From NCBI RefSeq assembly GCF_003627815.1, contig NZ_CP032698.1, positions 6,138,001 to 6,202,000 of the forward strand: a stretch of 64,000 nucleotides of DNA, written 5' to 3'. The notes under the pieces are model-generated. The model ran no database searches and had not been told where the DNA came from. It saw only the letters and a program-made list of their open reading frames with translations. Every line of letters starts with the position of its first letter. Positions within the stretch are counted from its first letter, which is position 1. The stretch is from Streptomyces hundungensis (lineage in GTDB: Bacteria > Actinomycetota > Actinomycetes > Streptomycetales > Streptomycetaceae). Positions 52,161 to 61,351 of this stretch are shown here, one piece after another. The translations under genes and the position numbers were made by a program.

Positions 52161-52259
52161 GCGGTGCTCCCGGAGTCGTGCCGCCCCCGGTCGCCCATTC
52201 ACGCACGGGTGCCCCGCCCCGGCAATCGGGACGGGGCACACGTGCGTACCGGGTGCGGC

Positions 52260-54956
52260 CTACAGGCCGTAGCGCTCGCGCGCCTCCTTCACGGCCGTGA
52301 CCGGGACCTCGCCGCGCTTGGCGAGCTGGGCCAGGGCCGCGACGACGATCGACTGGGCGTCGACGCCGAAGTGACGGCGGGCCGCCTCACGGGTGTCGGA
52401 GAGGCCGAAGCCGTCCGCGCCGAGCGAGGAGTAGTCCTGCTCGACCCACTGCGCGATCTGGTCGGGGACCTGGCGCATGTAGTCGGAGACCGCGAGGACG
52501 GGGGAGTCCACGCCCTCAAGTGCCGTGCGGATGAAGGGAGTTCGCTCCTCGCCGCGCAGCAGGGCCGCATCGGCTTCGAGGGCGTCGCGGCGCAGCTCGG
52601 TCCAGGAGGTGGCGGACCACACGTCGGCGGCGACCCCCCACTCCTCGGCGAGCAGCTTCTGGGCTTCGAGCGTCCAGTGGATCGCCGTGCCGGAGCCGAG
52701 CAGCTGGATGCGCGGGGCGTTGCCAGGGACGGTGACGCCCGCGGACTCCGCCGTGTTGAAGCGGTACAGGCCCTTGATGATGCCCTCGTCGATGCCCGCG
52801 GGCTTCGCGGGCTGCGGCATCGGCTCGTTGTAGACGGTGAGGTAGTAGAAGACGTCCCGGTCCTCACCGGGCGCCGCCTCGCCGTACATCCGGCGCAGAC
52901 CCTCCTTGACGATGGCCGCGACCTCATAGGCGAAGGCCGGGTCGTAGGAGAGGGCCGCCGGGTTGGTCGCCGCGATCACCGGGGAGTGGCCGTCGGCGTG
53001 CTGGAGGCCCTCACCGGTCAGGGTGGTGCGGCCGGCGGTCGCGCCCACCAGGAAGCCGCGGCCGAGCTGGTCGCCGAGCTGCCACATCTGGTCGGCCGTG
53101 CGCTGCCAGCCGAACATCGAGTAGAAGATGTAGAACGGGATCATCGGCTCGCCGTGCGTGGCGTACGCGCTGGCGGCGGCGATGAAGTCGGCCATCGAGC
53201 CGGCCTCGGTAATGCCCTCGTTGAGGATCTGGCCGTCCTTGGCCTCGCGGTAGTACATCAGCTGGTCGCGGTCGACCGGCTCGTACGTCTGGCCCTTGGG
53301 CGAGTAGATGCCGAGCGAGGGGAAGAGCGACTCCATGCCGAAGGTGCGGGCCTCGTCCGGGACGATCGGGACCCAGCGCTTGCCGGTCGTCTTGTCGCGG
53401 ATGAGGTCCTTCATCAGCCGGACGAACGCCATGGTGGTGGCCATGGACTGGCTGCCGGAGCCCTTGTCGAACGCCGCGAACGACTTGTCGGCCGGGGCCG
53501 GCAGCGCCTCGATCGCGTGGCTGCGGCGGGCCGGGGCCGGGCCGCCGAGCGCCGCGCGGCGCTCCTGGAGGTAGCGGACCTCGGGGGAGTCGGCGCCGGG
53601 GTGGCCGTAGGGGACCTGGCCGTCGACGAACTGGGCGTCGGAGATGGGCAGTTCAAGAAGGTCACGCATGTTCTTGAACTCGTCGTTGGTGAGCTTCTTC
53701 ATCTGGTGGTTCGCGTTCTTGGACGCGAAGCCCTCACCCAGGGTGAAGCCCTTGACGGTCTGCGCCAGGATCACGGTGGGCGCGCCCTTGTGGGACAGGG
53801 CGGCCTTGTAGGCGGCGTACACCTTGCGCGGCTCGTGGCCACCGCGCGAGAGGTGGAAGCACTCCAGGATCTTGTCGTCCGAGAGCAGCTTCGCCATCTC
53901 GACGAGCGCCGGGTCCTTGCCGAAGAAGTCCTCGCGGATGTAGGCCGCGTCGCGCGTCTGGTACGTCTGCACCTGGGCGTCGGGGACCTCGCGCAGGCGG
54001 CGTACGAGGGCGCCGGTGGTGTCGAGCTGGAAGAGCTCGTCCCAGGCGCCGCCCCACAGCGACTTCACGACGTTCCAGCCGGCGCCGCGGAACTGGGCCT
54101 CCAGCTCCTGCACGATCTTGAAGTTGGCGCGGACCGGGCCGTCGAGGCGCTGGAGGTTGCAGTTGATGACGAAGGTCAGGTTGTCCAGACCCTCGCGGGC
54201 GGCGAGCGCCAGGGCCGCCGTCGACTCGGGCTCGTCCATCTCGCCGTCACCGAGGAACGCCCACACGTGGGAGTTGGAGACGTCCTTGATGTTCCGGTTG
54301 GTGAGGTACCGGTTGAAGCGCGCCTGGTAGATCGCGGAGAGCGGGCCGAGTCCCATGGAGACGGTCGGGAACTCCCACAGCCAGGGCAGCCGGCGCGGGT
54401 GCGGGTAGGACGGCAGGCCGTCGCCCGCGGACTCCTGGCGGAACTTGTCGAGGTGCGCCTCGGTGAGGCGGCCGTCGAGGAAGGCGCGGGCGTAGATGCC
54501 GGGCGAGGCGTGGCCCTGGATGTAGAGCTGGTCGCCCGATCCGTCGCCCTCCTTGCCGCGGAAGAAGTGGTTGAAGCCGGTCTCGTACAGCCACGCCGCG
54601 GACGCGAAGGTCGCGATGTGGCCGCCGACGCCGTACTTCGAGCCGCGGGTCACCATCGCGGCCGCGTTCCAGCGGTTCCACGCGGTGATCCGGCGCTCCA
54701 TCTCCTCGTCGCCGTCGATGACGGGCTCCGCGGAGGACGGGATGGTGTTGACGTAGTCCGTCTCCAGCAGCTTCGGCAGGGCGAGGCCCGCGCCTTCGGC
54801 GTGCTGGAGCGTGCGGCGCATCAGATACGCGGCCCGGTGCGGGCCGGCGGCCTTGGCGACGGCATCGAGGGAGGCCGCCCATTCGGCGGTCTCCTCGGTG
54901 TCACGGTCCGGGAGCTGGTCGAGCTCGCTCGGAAACTTGGCTACGGGGTCGATCAT
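52260..54956 (-). CDS. aceE: Pyruvate dehydrogenase E1 component, homodimeric type
   Basis: 898 residues, the AceE form of E1. It decarboxylates pyruvate with thiamine diphosphate and passes acetyl to the lipoyl group of E2. The thiamine-diphosphate motif runs from GDGEMDEPESTAALALAARE to VINCN (about 235-265). GVGGHIATFASAAWLYETGF and NGMESLFPSLGI-type motifs support the assignment. The start is ATG 54956. The E2 and E3 genes lie 1-4 kb upstream, with the GntR regulator between. Confidence 0.95.
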   Translation of the reverse strand: MIDPVAKFPSELDQLPDRDTEETAEWAASLDAVAKAAGPHRAAYLMRRTLQHAEGAGLALPKLLETDYVNTIPSSAEPVIDGDEEMERRITAWNRWNAAAMVTRGSKYGVGGHIATFASAAWLYETGFNHFFRGKEGDGSGDQLYIQGHASPGIYARAFLDGRLTEAHLDKFRQESAGDGLPSYPHPRRLPWLWEFPTVSMGLGPLSAIYQARFNRYLTNRNIKDVSNSHVWAFLGDGEMDEPESTAALALAAREGLDNLTFVINCNLQRLDGPVRANFKIVQELEAQFRGAGWNVVKSLWGGAWDELFQLDTTGALVRRLREVPDAQVQTYQTRDAAYIREDFFGKDPALVEMAKLLSDDKILECFHLSRGGHEPRKVYAAYKAALSHKGAPTVILAQTVKGFTLGEGFASKNANHQMKKLTNDEFKNMRDLLELPISDAQFVDGQVPYGHPGADSPEVRYLQERRAALGGPAPARRSHAIEALPAPADKSFAAFDKGSGSQSMATTMAFVRLMKDLIRDKTTGKRWVPIVPDEARTFGMESLFPSLGIYSPKGQTYEPVDRDQLMYYREAKDGQILNEGITEAGSMADFIAAASAYATHGEPMIPFYIFYSMFGWQRTADQMWQLGDQLGRGFLVGATAGRTTLTGEGLQHADGHSPVIAATNPAALSYDPAFAYEVAAIVKEGLRRMYGEAAPGEDRDVFYYLTVYNEPMPQPAKPAGIDEGIIKGLYRFNTAESAGVTVPGNAPRIQLLGSGTAIHWTLEAQKLLAEEWGVAADVWSATSWTELRRDALEADAALLRGEERTPFIRTALEGVDSPVLAVSDYMRQVPDQIAQWVEQDYSSLGADGFGLSDTREAARRHFGVDAQSIVVAALAQLAKRGEVPVTAVKEARERYGL

Positions 54957-55182
54957 GATCGCCGCCTTCCGGACAGGAGGGGGGTGGAGAAAAGGGGGCC
55001 TTTGTCTGGCAGGACGGGGCCTTGGACCGGTGAGTCCGCCGTTGACTGTAAGCCGACGATCGATGATCGATCAAAGCGTTGAGCCAAAAACTTCTTCGAA
55101 TCCGGAAAGTCGGCACAGGGTGCCGCGAAAAAGGGCACCCGGTGCCTTGGAATGGCAGGTGCTTCTCGCTCCGCCCCGCAGG
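54957..55182. promoter_or_regulatory. aceE upstream region with GATCGAT repeats
   Basis: 226 bp. Two adjacent GATCGAT copies (55058-55071) create the palindrome TGATCGATCA at 55064-55073, about 110 bp upstream of the aceE start. This is a candidate operator for the neighbouring GntR/FCD regulator. No similar box is obvious before the regulator itself. Confidence 0.45.
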
Positions 55183-55809
55183 TCAGGCGCTACGCGGCGC
55201 ACACCCCAGGACATGGGCCTTCACCAGCGGGCCGATGGCCGGATCCCGTCGCCGGAAGGCCGCGACGAGATCCTCGTGCTCCTCGGCGTACGACTTCTGC
55301 ACGGTGCCGAGCCAGCGGATCGACAGGGCCGTGAACACCTCGATGCCGAGCCCCTCCCATGTGTGCAACAGCACACTGTTGTCGGCCGCGCGCACCAGTT
55401 CGCGGTGGAAACCCACGGTGTGGCGCACCTGCGCGGTGCCGTCCGCCGCCCGGTCCGCCTCGTACAGGGCCGCCACGTGCGGCTCCAGGGCCGAGCAGTC
55501 CCGGGCGAGCCGCTCCGCCGCCAGCTCGGCCGCGATCTGCTCCAGACCGGCCCGCACCGGGTAGCTCTCCTCCAGATCGGCCGCGCTCAGATTGCGCACC
55601 CGTACGCCCTTGTTGGGGGCCGACTCGATCAGGCGCAGGCTCTCCAGCTCCCTGAGGGCCTCGCGCACCGGCGTCTGGCTGACCTGGAGCTCCACCGCGA
55701 TGCGCCGCTCCACGATCCGCTCACCGGGCTTCCAGCGCCCGCTGACGATCCCCTCCACGATGTGCTCGCGGATCTGCTCGCGCAGCGAGTGGACGACGGG
55801 CACGGTCAT
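55183..55809 (-). CDS. GntR family (FCD) transcriptional regulator
   Basis: 208 residues from ATG 55809. The winged helix reads LREQIREHIVEGIVSGRWKPG and VELQVSQTPVREALRELESL. The FCD effector domain contains the metal/ligand positions in HTVGFHRELVRAADN and AEEHEDLVAAFRRRD. It lies between aceE and the E2 gene on the same strand, so control of central carbon metabolism genes by an organic acid is plausible. Confidence 0.9.
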   Translation of the reverse strand: MTVPVVHSLREQIREHIVEGIVSGRWKPGERIVERRIAVELQVSQTPVREALRELESLRLIESAPNKGVRVRNLSAADLEESYPVRAGLEQIAAELAAERLARDCSALEPHVAALYEADRAADGTAQVRHTVGFHRELVRAADNSVLLHTWEGLGIEVFTALSIRWLGTVQKSYAEEHEDLVAAFRRRDPAIGPLVKAHVLGCAPRSA

Positions 55810-55941
55810 GGGGATGGCTCCTTAAGGCGAGCGGTGACGTGCCAAACAATACGGCCGCGCCCCCGCCCGGAAGAGTCCGAACGGGGGCGCGGCCGCTGGT
55901 GAGACGAGTGTTACAGCCGTCCCAGGGTGCCTTGGAGAGCC

Positions 55942-57738
55942 TTACAGGCCGAGCTCGACCTCGAACTCGCCGGCTTCCAGGATCGCCTTGACCGTGGTCA
56001 GGTAGCGGGCCGCGTCGGCGCCGTCCACCAGACGGTGGTCGTAGGAGAGGGCCAGGTACGTCATGTCGCGGACGCCGATGACGGTGCCCTCGGCGGTCTC
56101 GATGACCGCCGGACGCTTGACGGTGGCGCCGATGCCCAGGATGGCGACCTGGTTCGGCGGCACGATGACCGTGTCGAACAGCGCACCGCGCGAGCCGGTG
56201 TTGCTGATGGTGAAGGTCGCGCCGGACAGCTCGTCCGGGGTGATCTTGTTGCCGCGGACCTTGCCGGCCAGCTCGGCCGTGGCCTTGGAGATGCCGGCCA
56301 GGTTGAGGTCGCCCGCACCCTTGATGACCGGAGTCATCAGACCCTTCTCGGAGTCCACGGCGATGCCGATGTTCTCCGAGTCGAAGTAGGTGATGGTGCC
56401 CTCGTCCTCGTTGATCCGGGCGTTGACGACCGGGTGGGCCTTCAGCGCCTGGGCCGCGGCCTTGACGAAGAACGGCATCGGGGACAGCTTGACCCCCTCA
56501 CGGGCGGCGAAGGCGTCCTTCGCCGCGTTGCGCAGCTTCATCAGCTTCGTGATGTCCACCTCGACGACCGTGGTGAGCTGCGCCTGCGAGTGCAGGGCCT
56601 TCATCATGTTGTCGCCGATGACCTTGCGCATGCGGGTCATCTTGACCGTCTGACCGCGCAGCGGGGACGCCTCGACGGACGGGGCGGCCTTCTGCGGCGC
56701 GGCGGGGGCGGCGGCGGCCGGTGCGGGAGCCTTGGCGGCCTCCGCGGCGGCGATGACGTCCTGCTTGCGGATGCGGCCACCGACGCCGGTGCCCTTGACC
56801 GCGCCCAGGTCCACACCGGACTCGGAGGCGAGCTTGCGGACCAGCGGCGTGACGTACGCGCCGTCGTCACCGGAGGTGGCGGCGGGGGCGGGCGCCTGAG
56901 CGGCCGGGGCGGGCGCCGGGGCGGCCGGAGCCGGAGCCGGGGCGGCCGGAGCCTGGGGCGCCGGAGCCGGAGCGGCGGGCGCGGCCGGGGCCTGGGGCGC
57001 CGGAGCAGCGGCCGGGGCGGGCGCCGGAGTGGCGGCCGGAGCCGGGGCCGGGGCGGCCGCGGGAGCCGGGGCGGCCGGAGCCTGAGCGGCGGCCGGAGCC
57101 GCGCCCGGGGCGCCGATGACGGCGAGCTTGGCGCCGACCTCGGCGGTCTCGTCCTCGCCGACCACGATCTCCAGGAGCACACCGGCGACCGGCGCGGGGA
57201 TCTCGGTGTCGACCTTGTCGGTGGAGACCTCGAGCAGCGGCTCGTCCTCGGCCACCTCCTCGCCGACCTCCTTGAGCCAGCGGGTGACGGTGCCCTCGGT
57301 CACGCTCTCGCCGAGCGCGGGAAGGACGACGTCGGTGCCCTCGGCGGAGCCGCCGCCCGAAGCGGCCTCGGCCGTCGGGGCCGGAGCCGGGGTCTCGGTC
57401 TCGGTGGACGGCGCGGCCTGCGGTGCGGGGGCCTCCTGGGCGGGGGCCTCCTGCGCCGGAGCCTGCTGCGCCGGGGCGGACTCGGCGGCCGGCGCACCGG
57501 AGCCGTCGTCGATGATGGCGAGCTCCGCGCCGACCTCGACGGTCTCGTCCTCGGCCACCTTGATGGAGGCGAGGATGCCGGAGGCGGGGGCGGGGATCTC
57601 GGTGTCGACCTTGTCGGTCGAGACCTCGAGCAGCGGCTCGTCGGCCTCGACGCGCTCGCCCTCGGCCTTCAGCCAGCGGGTGACGGTGCCCTCGGTGACG
57701 CTCTCGCCGAGCGCCGGAAGGGTTACGGAAACCGACAT
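55942..57738 (-). CDS. sucB: 2-oxo acid dehydrogenase E2, dihydrolipoamide acyltransferase
   Basis: 598 residues. Two lipoyl domains ([14 protein letters not shown] twice, with the lipoylated Lys near 43 and 165) are joined by Ala/Pro linkers. They are followed by the E3-binding domain ([20 protein letters not shown]) and the catalytic domain ending [19 protein letters not shown]. It is usually annotated sucB in Streptomyces. Because aceE lies nearby it may serve pyruvate dehydrogenase, so the acyl specificity is not settled from sequence. LipA/LipB modify it. Confidence 0.92.
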   Translation of the reverse strand: MSVSVTLPALGESVTEGTVTRWLKAEGERVEADEPLLEVSTDKVDTEIPAPASGILASIKVAEDETVEVGAELAIIDDGSGAPAAESAPAQQAPAQEAPAQEAPAPQAAPSTETETPAPAPTAEAASGGGSAEGTDVVLPALGESVTEGTVTRWLKEVGEEVAEDEPLLEVSTDKVDTEIPAPVAGVLLEIVVGEDETAEVGAKLAVIGAPGAAPAAAQAPAAPAPAAAPAPAPAATPAPAPAAAPAPQAPAAPAAPAPAPQAPAAPAPAPAAPAPAPAAQAPAPAATSGDDGAYVTPLVRKLASESGVDLGAVKGTGVGGRIRKQDVIAAAEAAKAPAPAAAAPAAPQKAAPSVEASPLRGQTVKMTRMRKVIGDNMMKALHSQAQLTTVVEVDITKLMKLRNAAKDAFAAREGVKLSPMPFFVKAAAQALKAHPVVNARINEDEGTITYFDSENIGIAVDSEKGLMTPVIKGAGDLNLAGISKATAELAGKVRGNKITPDELSGATFTISNTGSRGALFDTVIVPPNQVAILGIGATVKRPAVIETAEGTVIGVRDMTYLALSYDHRLVDGADAARYLTTVKAILEAGEFEVELGL

Positions 57739-57793
57739 GGTTTCGGTTGCTCCTTACGAATTGCGGGAAGTGGTCGTCGCGCCCGAGGGGCTA

Positions 57794-59182
57794 CTAGTCG
57801 TGGGAGTGCAGCGGCTTCCCGGCCAGGGCCAGGTGGGCCTCGCCGAGCGCCTCGTTCTGCGTCGGGTGCGCGTGGATGAGCTGCGCGACCTCGGCCGGCA
57901 GAGCCTCCCAGTTGTAGATCAGCTGGGCTTCGCCGACCTGCTCGCCCATACGGTCACCGACCATGTGGACACCGACCACGGCGCCGTCCTTGACCTGGAC
58001 GAGCTTGATCTCGCCCGCGGTCTTGAGGATCTTGCTCTTGCCGTTGCCCGCCAGGTTGTACTTCAGAGCGACGACCTTGTCCGCACCGTAGATCTCCTTG
58101 GCCTTGGCCTCGGTGATGCCCACGGAGGCGACCTCGGGGTGGCAGTACGTCACCCGGGGCACGCCGTCGTAGTCGATCGGGACGGTCTTGAGACCGGCCA
58201 GCCGCTCCGCCACCAGGATGCCCTCGGCGAAGCCGACGTGCGCGAGCTGGAGCGTCGGAACGAGGTCGCCGACGGCGGAGATGGTGGGCACGTTGGTGCG
58301 CATGTACTCGTCGACCAGGACGTAGCCGCGGTCCATCGCGACGCCCTGCTCCTCGTACCCGAGGCCCTGGGAGACCGGGCCGCGGCCGATGGCGACGAGG
58401 AGGACCTCGGCCTCGAACTCCTTGCCGTCGGCCAGCGTCACCTTCACACCGTTGGCGGTGTACTCGGCCTTCTGGAAGAAGGTGCCCAGGTTGAACTTGA
58501 TGCCGCGCTTGCGGAACGCGCGCTCCAGGATCTTGGAGCTGTTCTCGTCCTCGACCGGGACGAGGTGCTTGAGGCCCTCGATGACGGTGACGTCGGTGCC
58601 GAAGGACTTCCACGCCGAGGCGAACTCGACGCCGATGACGCCGCCGCCCAGGATGATCGCGGACTGCGGGACGCGGTCCAGGGTCAGCGCGTGGTCGGAG
58701 GAGATGATGCGGTTGCCGTCGATCTCCAGGCCCGGCAGCGACTTCGGCACGGAGCCGGTCGCGAGCAGGACGTGGCGGCCCTGGACGCGCTGGCCGCCCA
58801 CGTCCACCGAGGTCGGGGAGGACAGCCGGCCCTCACCCTCGATGTAGGTCACCTTGCGGGAGGCGACCAGGCCCTGGAGTCCCTTGTACAGGCCCGAGAT
58901 GACCTCGTCCTTGTACGCGTGGACCGCGTTGATGTCGATGCCCTCGAAGGTGGCCTTGACGCCGAACTGGCCGGCCTCGCGCGCCTGGTCGGCGATCTCG
59001 CCGGCGTGCAGCAGGGCCTTCGTGGGGATGCAGCCGTTGTGCAGGCAGGTGCCGCCGAGCTTGTTCTTCTCGATCAGTGCGACGTCCAGGCCCAGCTGCG
59101 CTCCGCGCAGGGCCGCGGCGTAACCGCCACTGCCACCGCCGAGGATCACTAGGTCGAAAACGGTGCTGGCGTCGTTCGCCAC
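57794..59182 (-). CDS. lpdA: Dihydrolipoyl dehydrogenase (E3)
   Basis: 462 residues from GTG 59182 with GGAGGAC upstream. It is an FAD disulfide reductase that reoxidises dihydrolipoyl groups. The FAD motif is LVILGGGSGGYAAAL, the redox-active disulfide is in GGTCLHNGCIPTKAL, the NAD-binding motif is AIILGGGVIGVEFASAW, and the C-terminal His-Glu pair is in IHAHPTQNEAL. It lies 55 bp upstream of the E2 gene, in the same direction, as an operon. Confidence 0.96.
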   Translation of the reverse strand: MANDASTVFDLVILGGGSGGYAAALRGAQLGLDVALIEKNKLGGTCLHNGCIPTKALLHAGEIADQAREAGQFGVKATFEGIDINAVHAYKDEVISGLYKGLQGLVASRKVTYIEGEGRLSSPTSVDVGGQRVQGRHVLLATGSVPKSLPGLEIDGNRIISSDHALTLDRVPQSAIILGGGVIGVEFASAWKSFGTDVTVIEGLKHLVPVEDENSSKILERAFRKRGIKFNLGTFFQKAEYTANGVKVTLADGKEFEAEVLLVAIGRGPVSQGLGYEEQGVAMDRGYVLVDEYMRTNVPTISAVGDLVPTLQLAHVGFAEGILVAERLAGLKTVPIDYDGVPRVTYCHPEVASVGITEAKAKEIYGADKVVALKYNLAGNGKSKILKTAGEIKLVQVKDGAVVGVHMVGDRMGEQVGEAQLIYNWEALPAEVAQLIHAHPTQNEALGEAHLALAGKPLHSHD

Positions 59183-59510
59183 GTCACGTCCTCCATGCAT
59201 GTGCGCCGGGCGCGGTCGTCGATGACCGGCGGCGGCTGGTATCGGCCGCTTGTCTTCGGCCCTGTGGTGGGGGCCCTGTCCTGCCGAGAACCCATCTTCG
59301 CACTTGTTGACGGAAGGCGGGACGCGGGGCCGGTGTCTGAGACCGCTGATCGTCGGGCACGGCGGTCTCAGGAGTGACTCCACCACCACGCCCCGGCGTG
59401 CGGATTTCGTCGACAGCGAAATCCGCCGAAGCGTGACGGTACGGAGCGTGAACACGGGCGGCCCCGCGCGTATGCCCGGGGCCGCCCGTGTGTCGGCTGT
59501 GCGCGAGCCG
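59183..59510. other. Intergenic region between pepA and lpdA
   Basis: 328 bp. A GC-rich inverted repeat around 59456-59490 (GGGCGGCCCCG paired with CGGGGCCGCCC) lies just after the pepA stop and is a likely terminator. The remainder should carry the lpdA promoter. No gene seen. Confidence 0.6.
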
Positions 59511-61040
59511 TCAGCCCAGGTCGCCCGAGGCGGTGCGCTCCGCCAGACGGACCAGGGTGCGCACCGAGGAGCCGGTGCCGCCCTTGGGGGTGTAGCCGTG
59601 CGGGGCGCCCTCGTTGTAGGCGGGGCCCGCGATGTCGAGGTGGGCCCAGGTGATGCCCTCGCCGACGAACTCCTTCAGGAACAGGCCGGCCACCAGGCCG
59701 CCGCCCATCCGCACGCCCATGTTGGCGAGGTCGGCGGTGGGGGAGTCCATGGTCTTGCGCAGGTTCGCCGGCAGCGGCATCGGCCAGGACTGCTCGCCGG
59801 ACTCCTCCGCGATCTCGTGGATCGCGGTGCGGAAGGCGTCGTCGTTGGCCATGATGCCGAAGGTGTGGTCGCCGAGCGCCAGCACCATCGCGCCGGTCAG
59901 CGTGGCCACGTCGACGATCGCGTCCGGCTTCTCCTCGGAGGCCTTCCACAGCGCGTCGGCCAGGACCAGGCGGCCCTCGGCGTCGGTGTTGAGGACCTCG
60001 ACGGTCTTGCCGCTGTACATGCGCAGCACGTCGCCGGGGCGGGTGGCCGAGCCCGACGGCATGTTCTCGGCGAGCGCGAGCCAGCCGGTGACGTTCACTT
60101 CGAGGCCCAGGCGCGCGGCCGCGACGACGGCGGCGAACACGGCGGCGGCGCCGGACATGTCGCACTTCATCGTCTCGTTGTGACCGGCCGGCTTGAGCGA
60201 GATGCCGCCCGAGTCGTAGGTGATGCCCTTGCCGACGAGCGCCAGGTGCTTGGCGTTCTTGGCGTGCGTGTACGTGATCTTCACCAGGCGGGGCGGGTTC
60301 TCGGAGCCGACGCCGACGCCGAGGATGCCGCCGAAGCCGCCCTTCTCCAGGGCCTTCTCGTCGAGCACCTGGACCTTGAGGCCGTGCTCCTTGCCGGCGG
60401 CCGAGACGACCGCGGCGAAGGCCTCGGGGGTCAGGTCGTTCGGCGGGGTGTTGATCAGGTCGCGGGCGCGGTTCATCTCCTCGGCCACCGCCAGCGAGCG
60501 CTCGACGGCGGCCTTGTGTGCCTTGTCGCGCGGCTTGGCGCCGAGCAGGGTCACCTCGGCGAGCGGGCCCTTGGCGTCGGGGGCCGTCTTGTCGGCGGAC
60601 TGGTAGGCGGTGAAGGCGTACGCGCCCAGCAGGGCGCCCTCGCCGATCGCCTCGATGTCCTCGGCGGCCTCGATGGGCAGCGCGAACGCGGCCTTCTTGA
60701 TGCCGTGCAGGGCGCGCGCGGCGTTGCCCGCCGCGGTGCGCAGCACCTCGGCGTCGTAGGCCTCGTCGGCCGCGGGGGCGGTGCCGAGACCGACGGCGAG
60801 GACGAACGGGGCCTTGAGGCCGGAGGGCGACACGGCCTTGGTCACCTCACCCTCGGCACCACGGGCGCCGAGGGTCTCCAGGACAGCGGCGAGCTTTCCG
60901 CTAAACGCCTTGTCCACGGCCTCGGCGCCGGGCGCGACGACCAGCCCACCCTTGGGGCCCGCGGCCTTGGCGACGCCGACGACGAGGGCGTCGGCGCGCA
61001 GCGTCGCCGCACCGGCAGTGCTGAGAGTCAGAGCAGTCAC
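59511..61040 (-). CDS. pepA: Leucyl aminopeptidase (M17)
   Basis: 509 residues from GTG 61040. The metal and catalytic residues are in VGKGITYDSGGISLKP and the signature NTDAEGRLVLADAL. It removes N-terminal amino acids from cytosolic peptides. The longer in-frame start upstream adds an implausible Arg-rich stretch. It runs in the same direction as lpdA with about 330 bp between. Confidence 0.95.
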   Translation of the reverse strand: MTALTLSTAGAATLRADALVVGVAKAAGPKGGLVVAPGAEAVDKAFSGKLAAVLETLGARGAEGEVTKAVSPSGLKAPFVLAVGLGTAPAADEAYDAEVLRTAAGNAARALHGIKKAAFALPIEAAEDIEAIGEGALLGAYAFTAYQSADKTAPDAKGPLAEVTLLGAKPRDKAHKAAVERSLAVAEEMNRARDLINTPPNDLTPEAFAAVVSAAGKEHGLKVQVLDEKALEKGGFGGILGVGVGSENPPRLVKITYTHAKNAKHLALVGKGITYDSGGISLKPAGHNETMKCDMSGAAAVFAAVVAAARLGLEVNVTGWLALAENMPSGSATRPGDVLRMYSGKTVEVLNTDAEGRLVLADALWKASEEKPDAIVDVATLTGAMVLALGDHTFGIMANDDAFRTAIHEIAEESGEQSWPMPLPANLRKTMDSPTADLANMGVRMGGGLVAGLFLKEFVGEGITWAHLDIAGPAYNEGAPHGYTPKGGTGSSVRTLVRLAERTASGDLG

Positions 61041-61351
61041 GGTGGTGAGATCTCTCTTCCTTGAGAATCTTTGGGGAGTGTTCGACCGTCGGATGGCCCG
61101 GCCGGGGCCCCGCACATCGTATTTCGGGCGGTCGAGCACCAGCCACGAGCCTACGCGCGGTGACGGAGTTCGATAGCGGCGGCGGTAATTCACTCATCCG
61201 TGGTGTCTCTTTCATGTTTGGCCCGCATTCTCGCTGAGAGCTCCGTCACACTCACCTCGATCGGGCACAGGGGACACGGTGCCCCTTTGCATCATCACCA
61301 CAGGCTCTCCCGGCGCGTTCCGTGTGCGGAGAGCCTCATGAGGGGGGACAT
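61041..61351. other. Divergent region pepA / exopolysaccharide locus
   Basis: 311 bp with promoters for both directions. A 9-bp hairpin (AGGCTCTCC 61302-61310 with GGAGAGCCT 61328-61336) lies directly before the ribosome binding site of the deacetylase-like gene. No gene is supported. Confidence 0.5.

Noticed and set aside
51318..55082. Very long open frame on the plus strand opposite aceE and the VOC gene
   Set aside because: It is the antisense shadow of two clear genes in high-GC DNA. The translation is Arg/Gly/Val-rich and resembles no protein.
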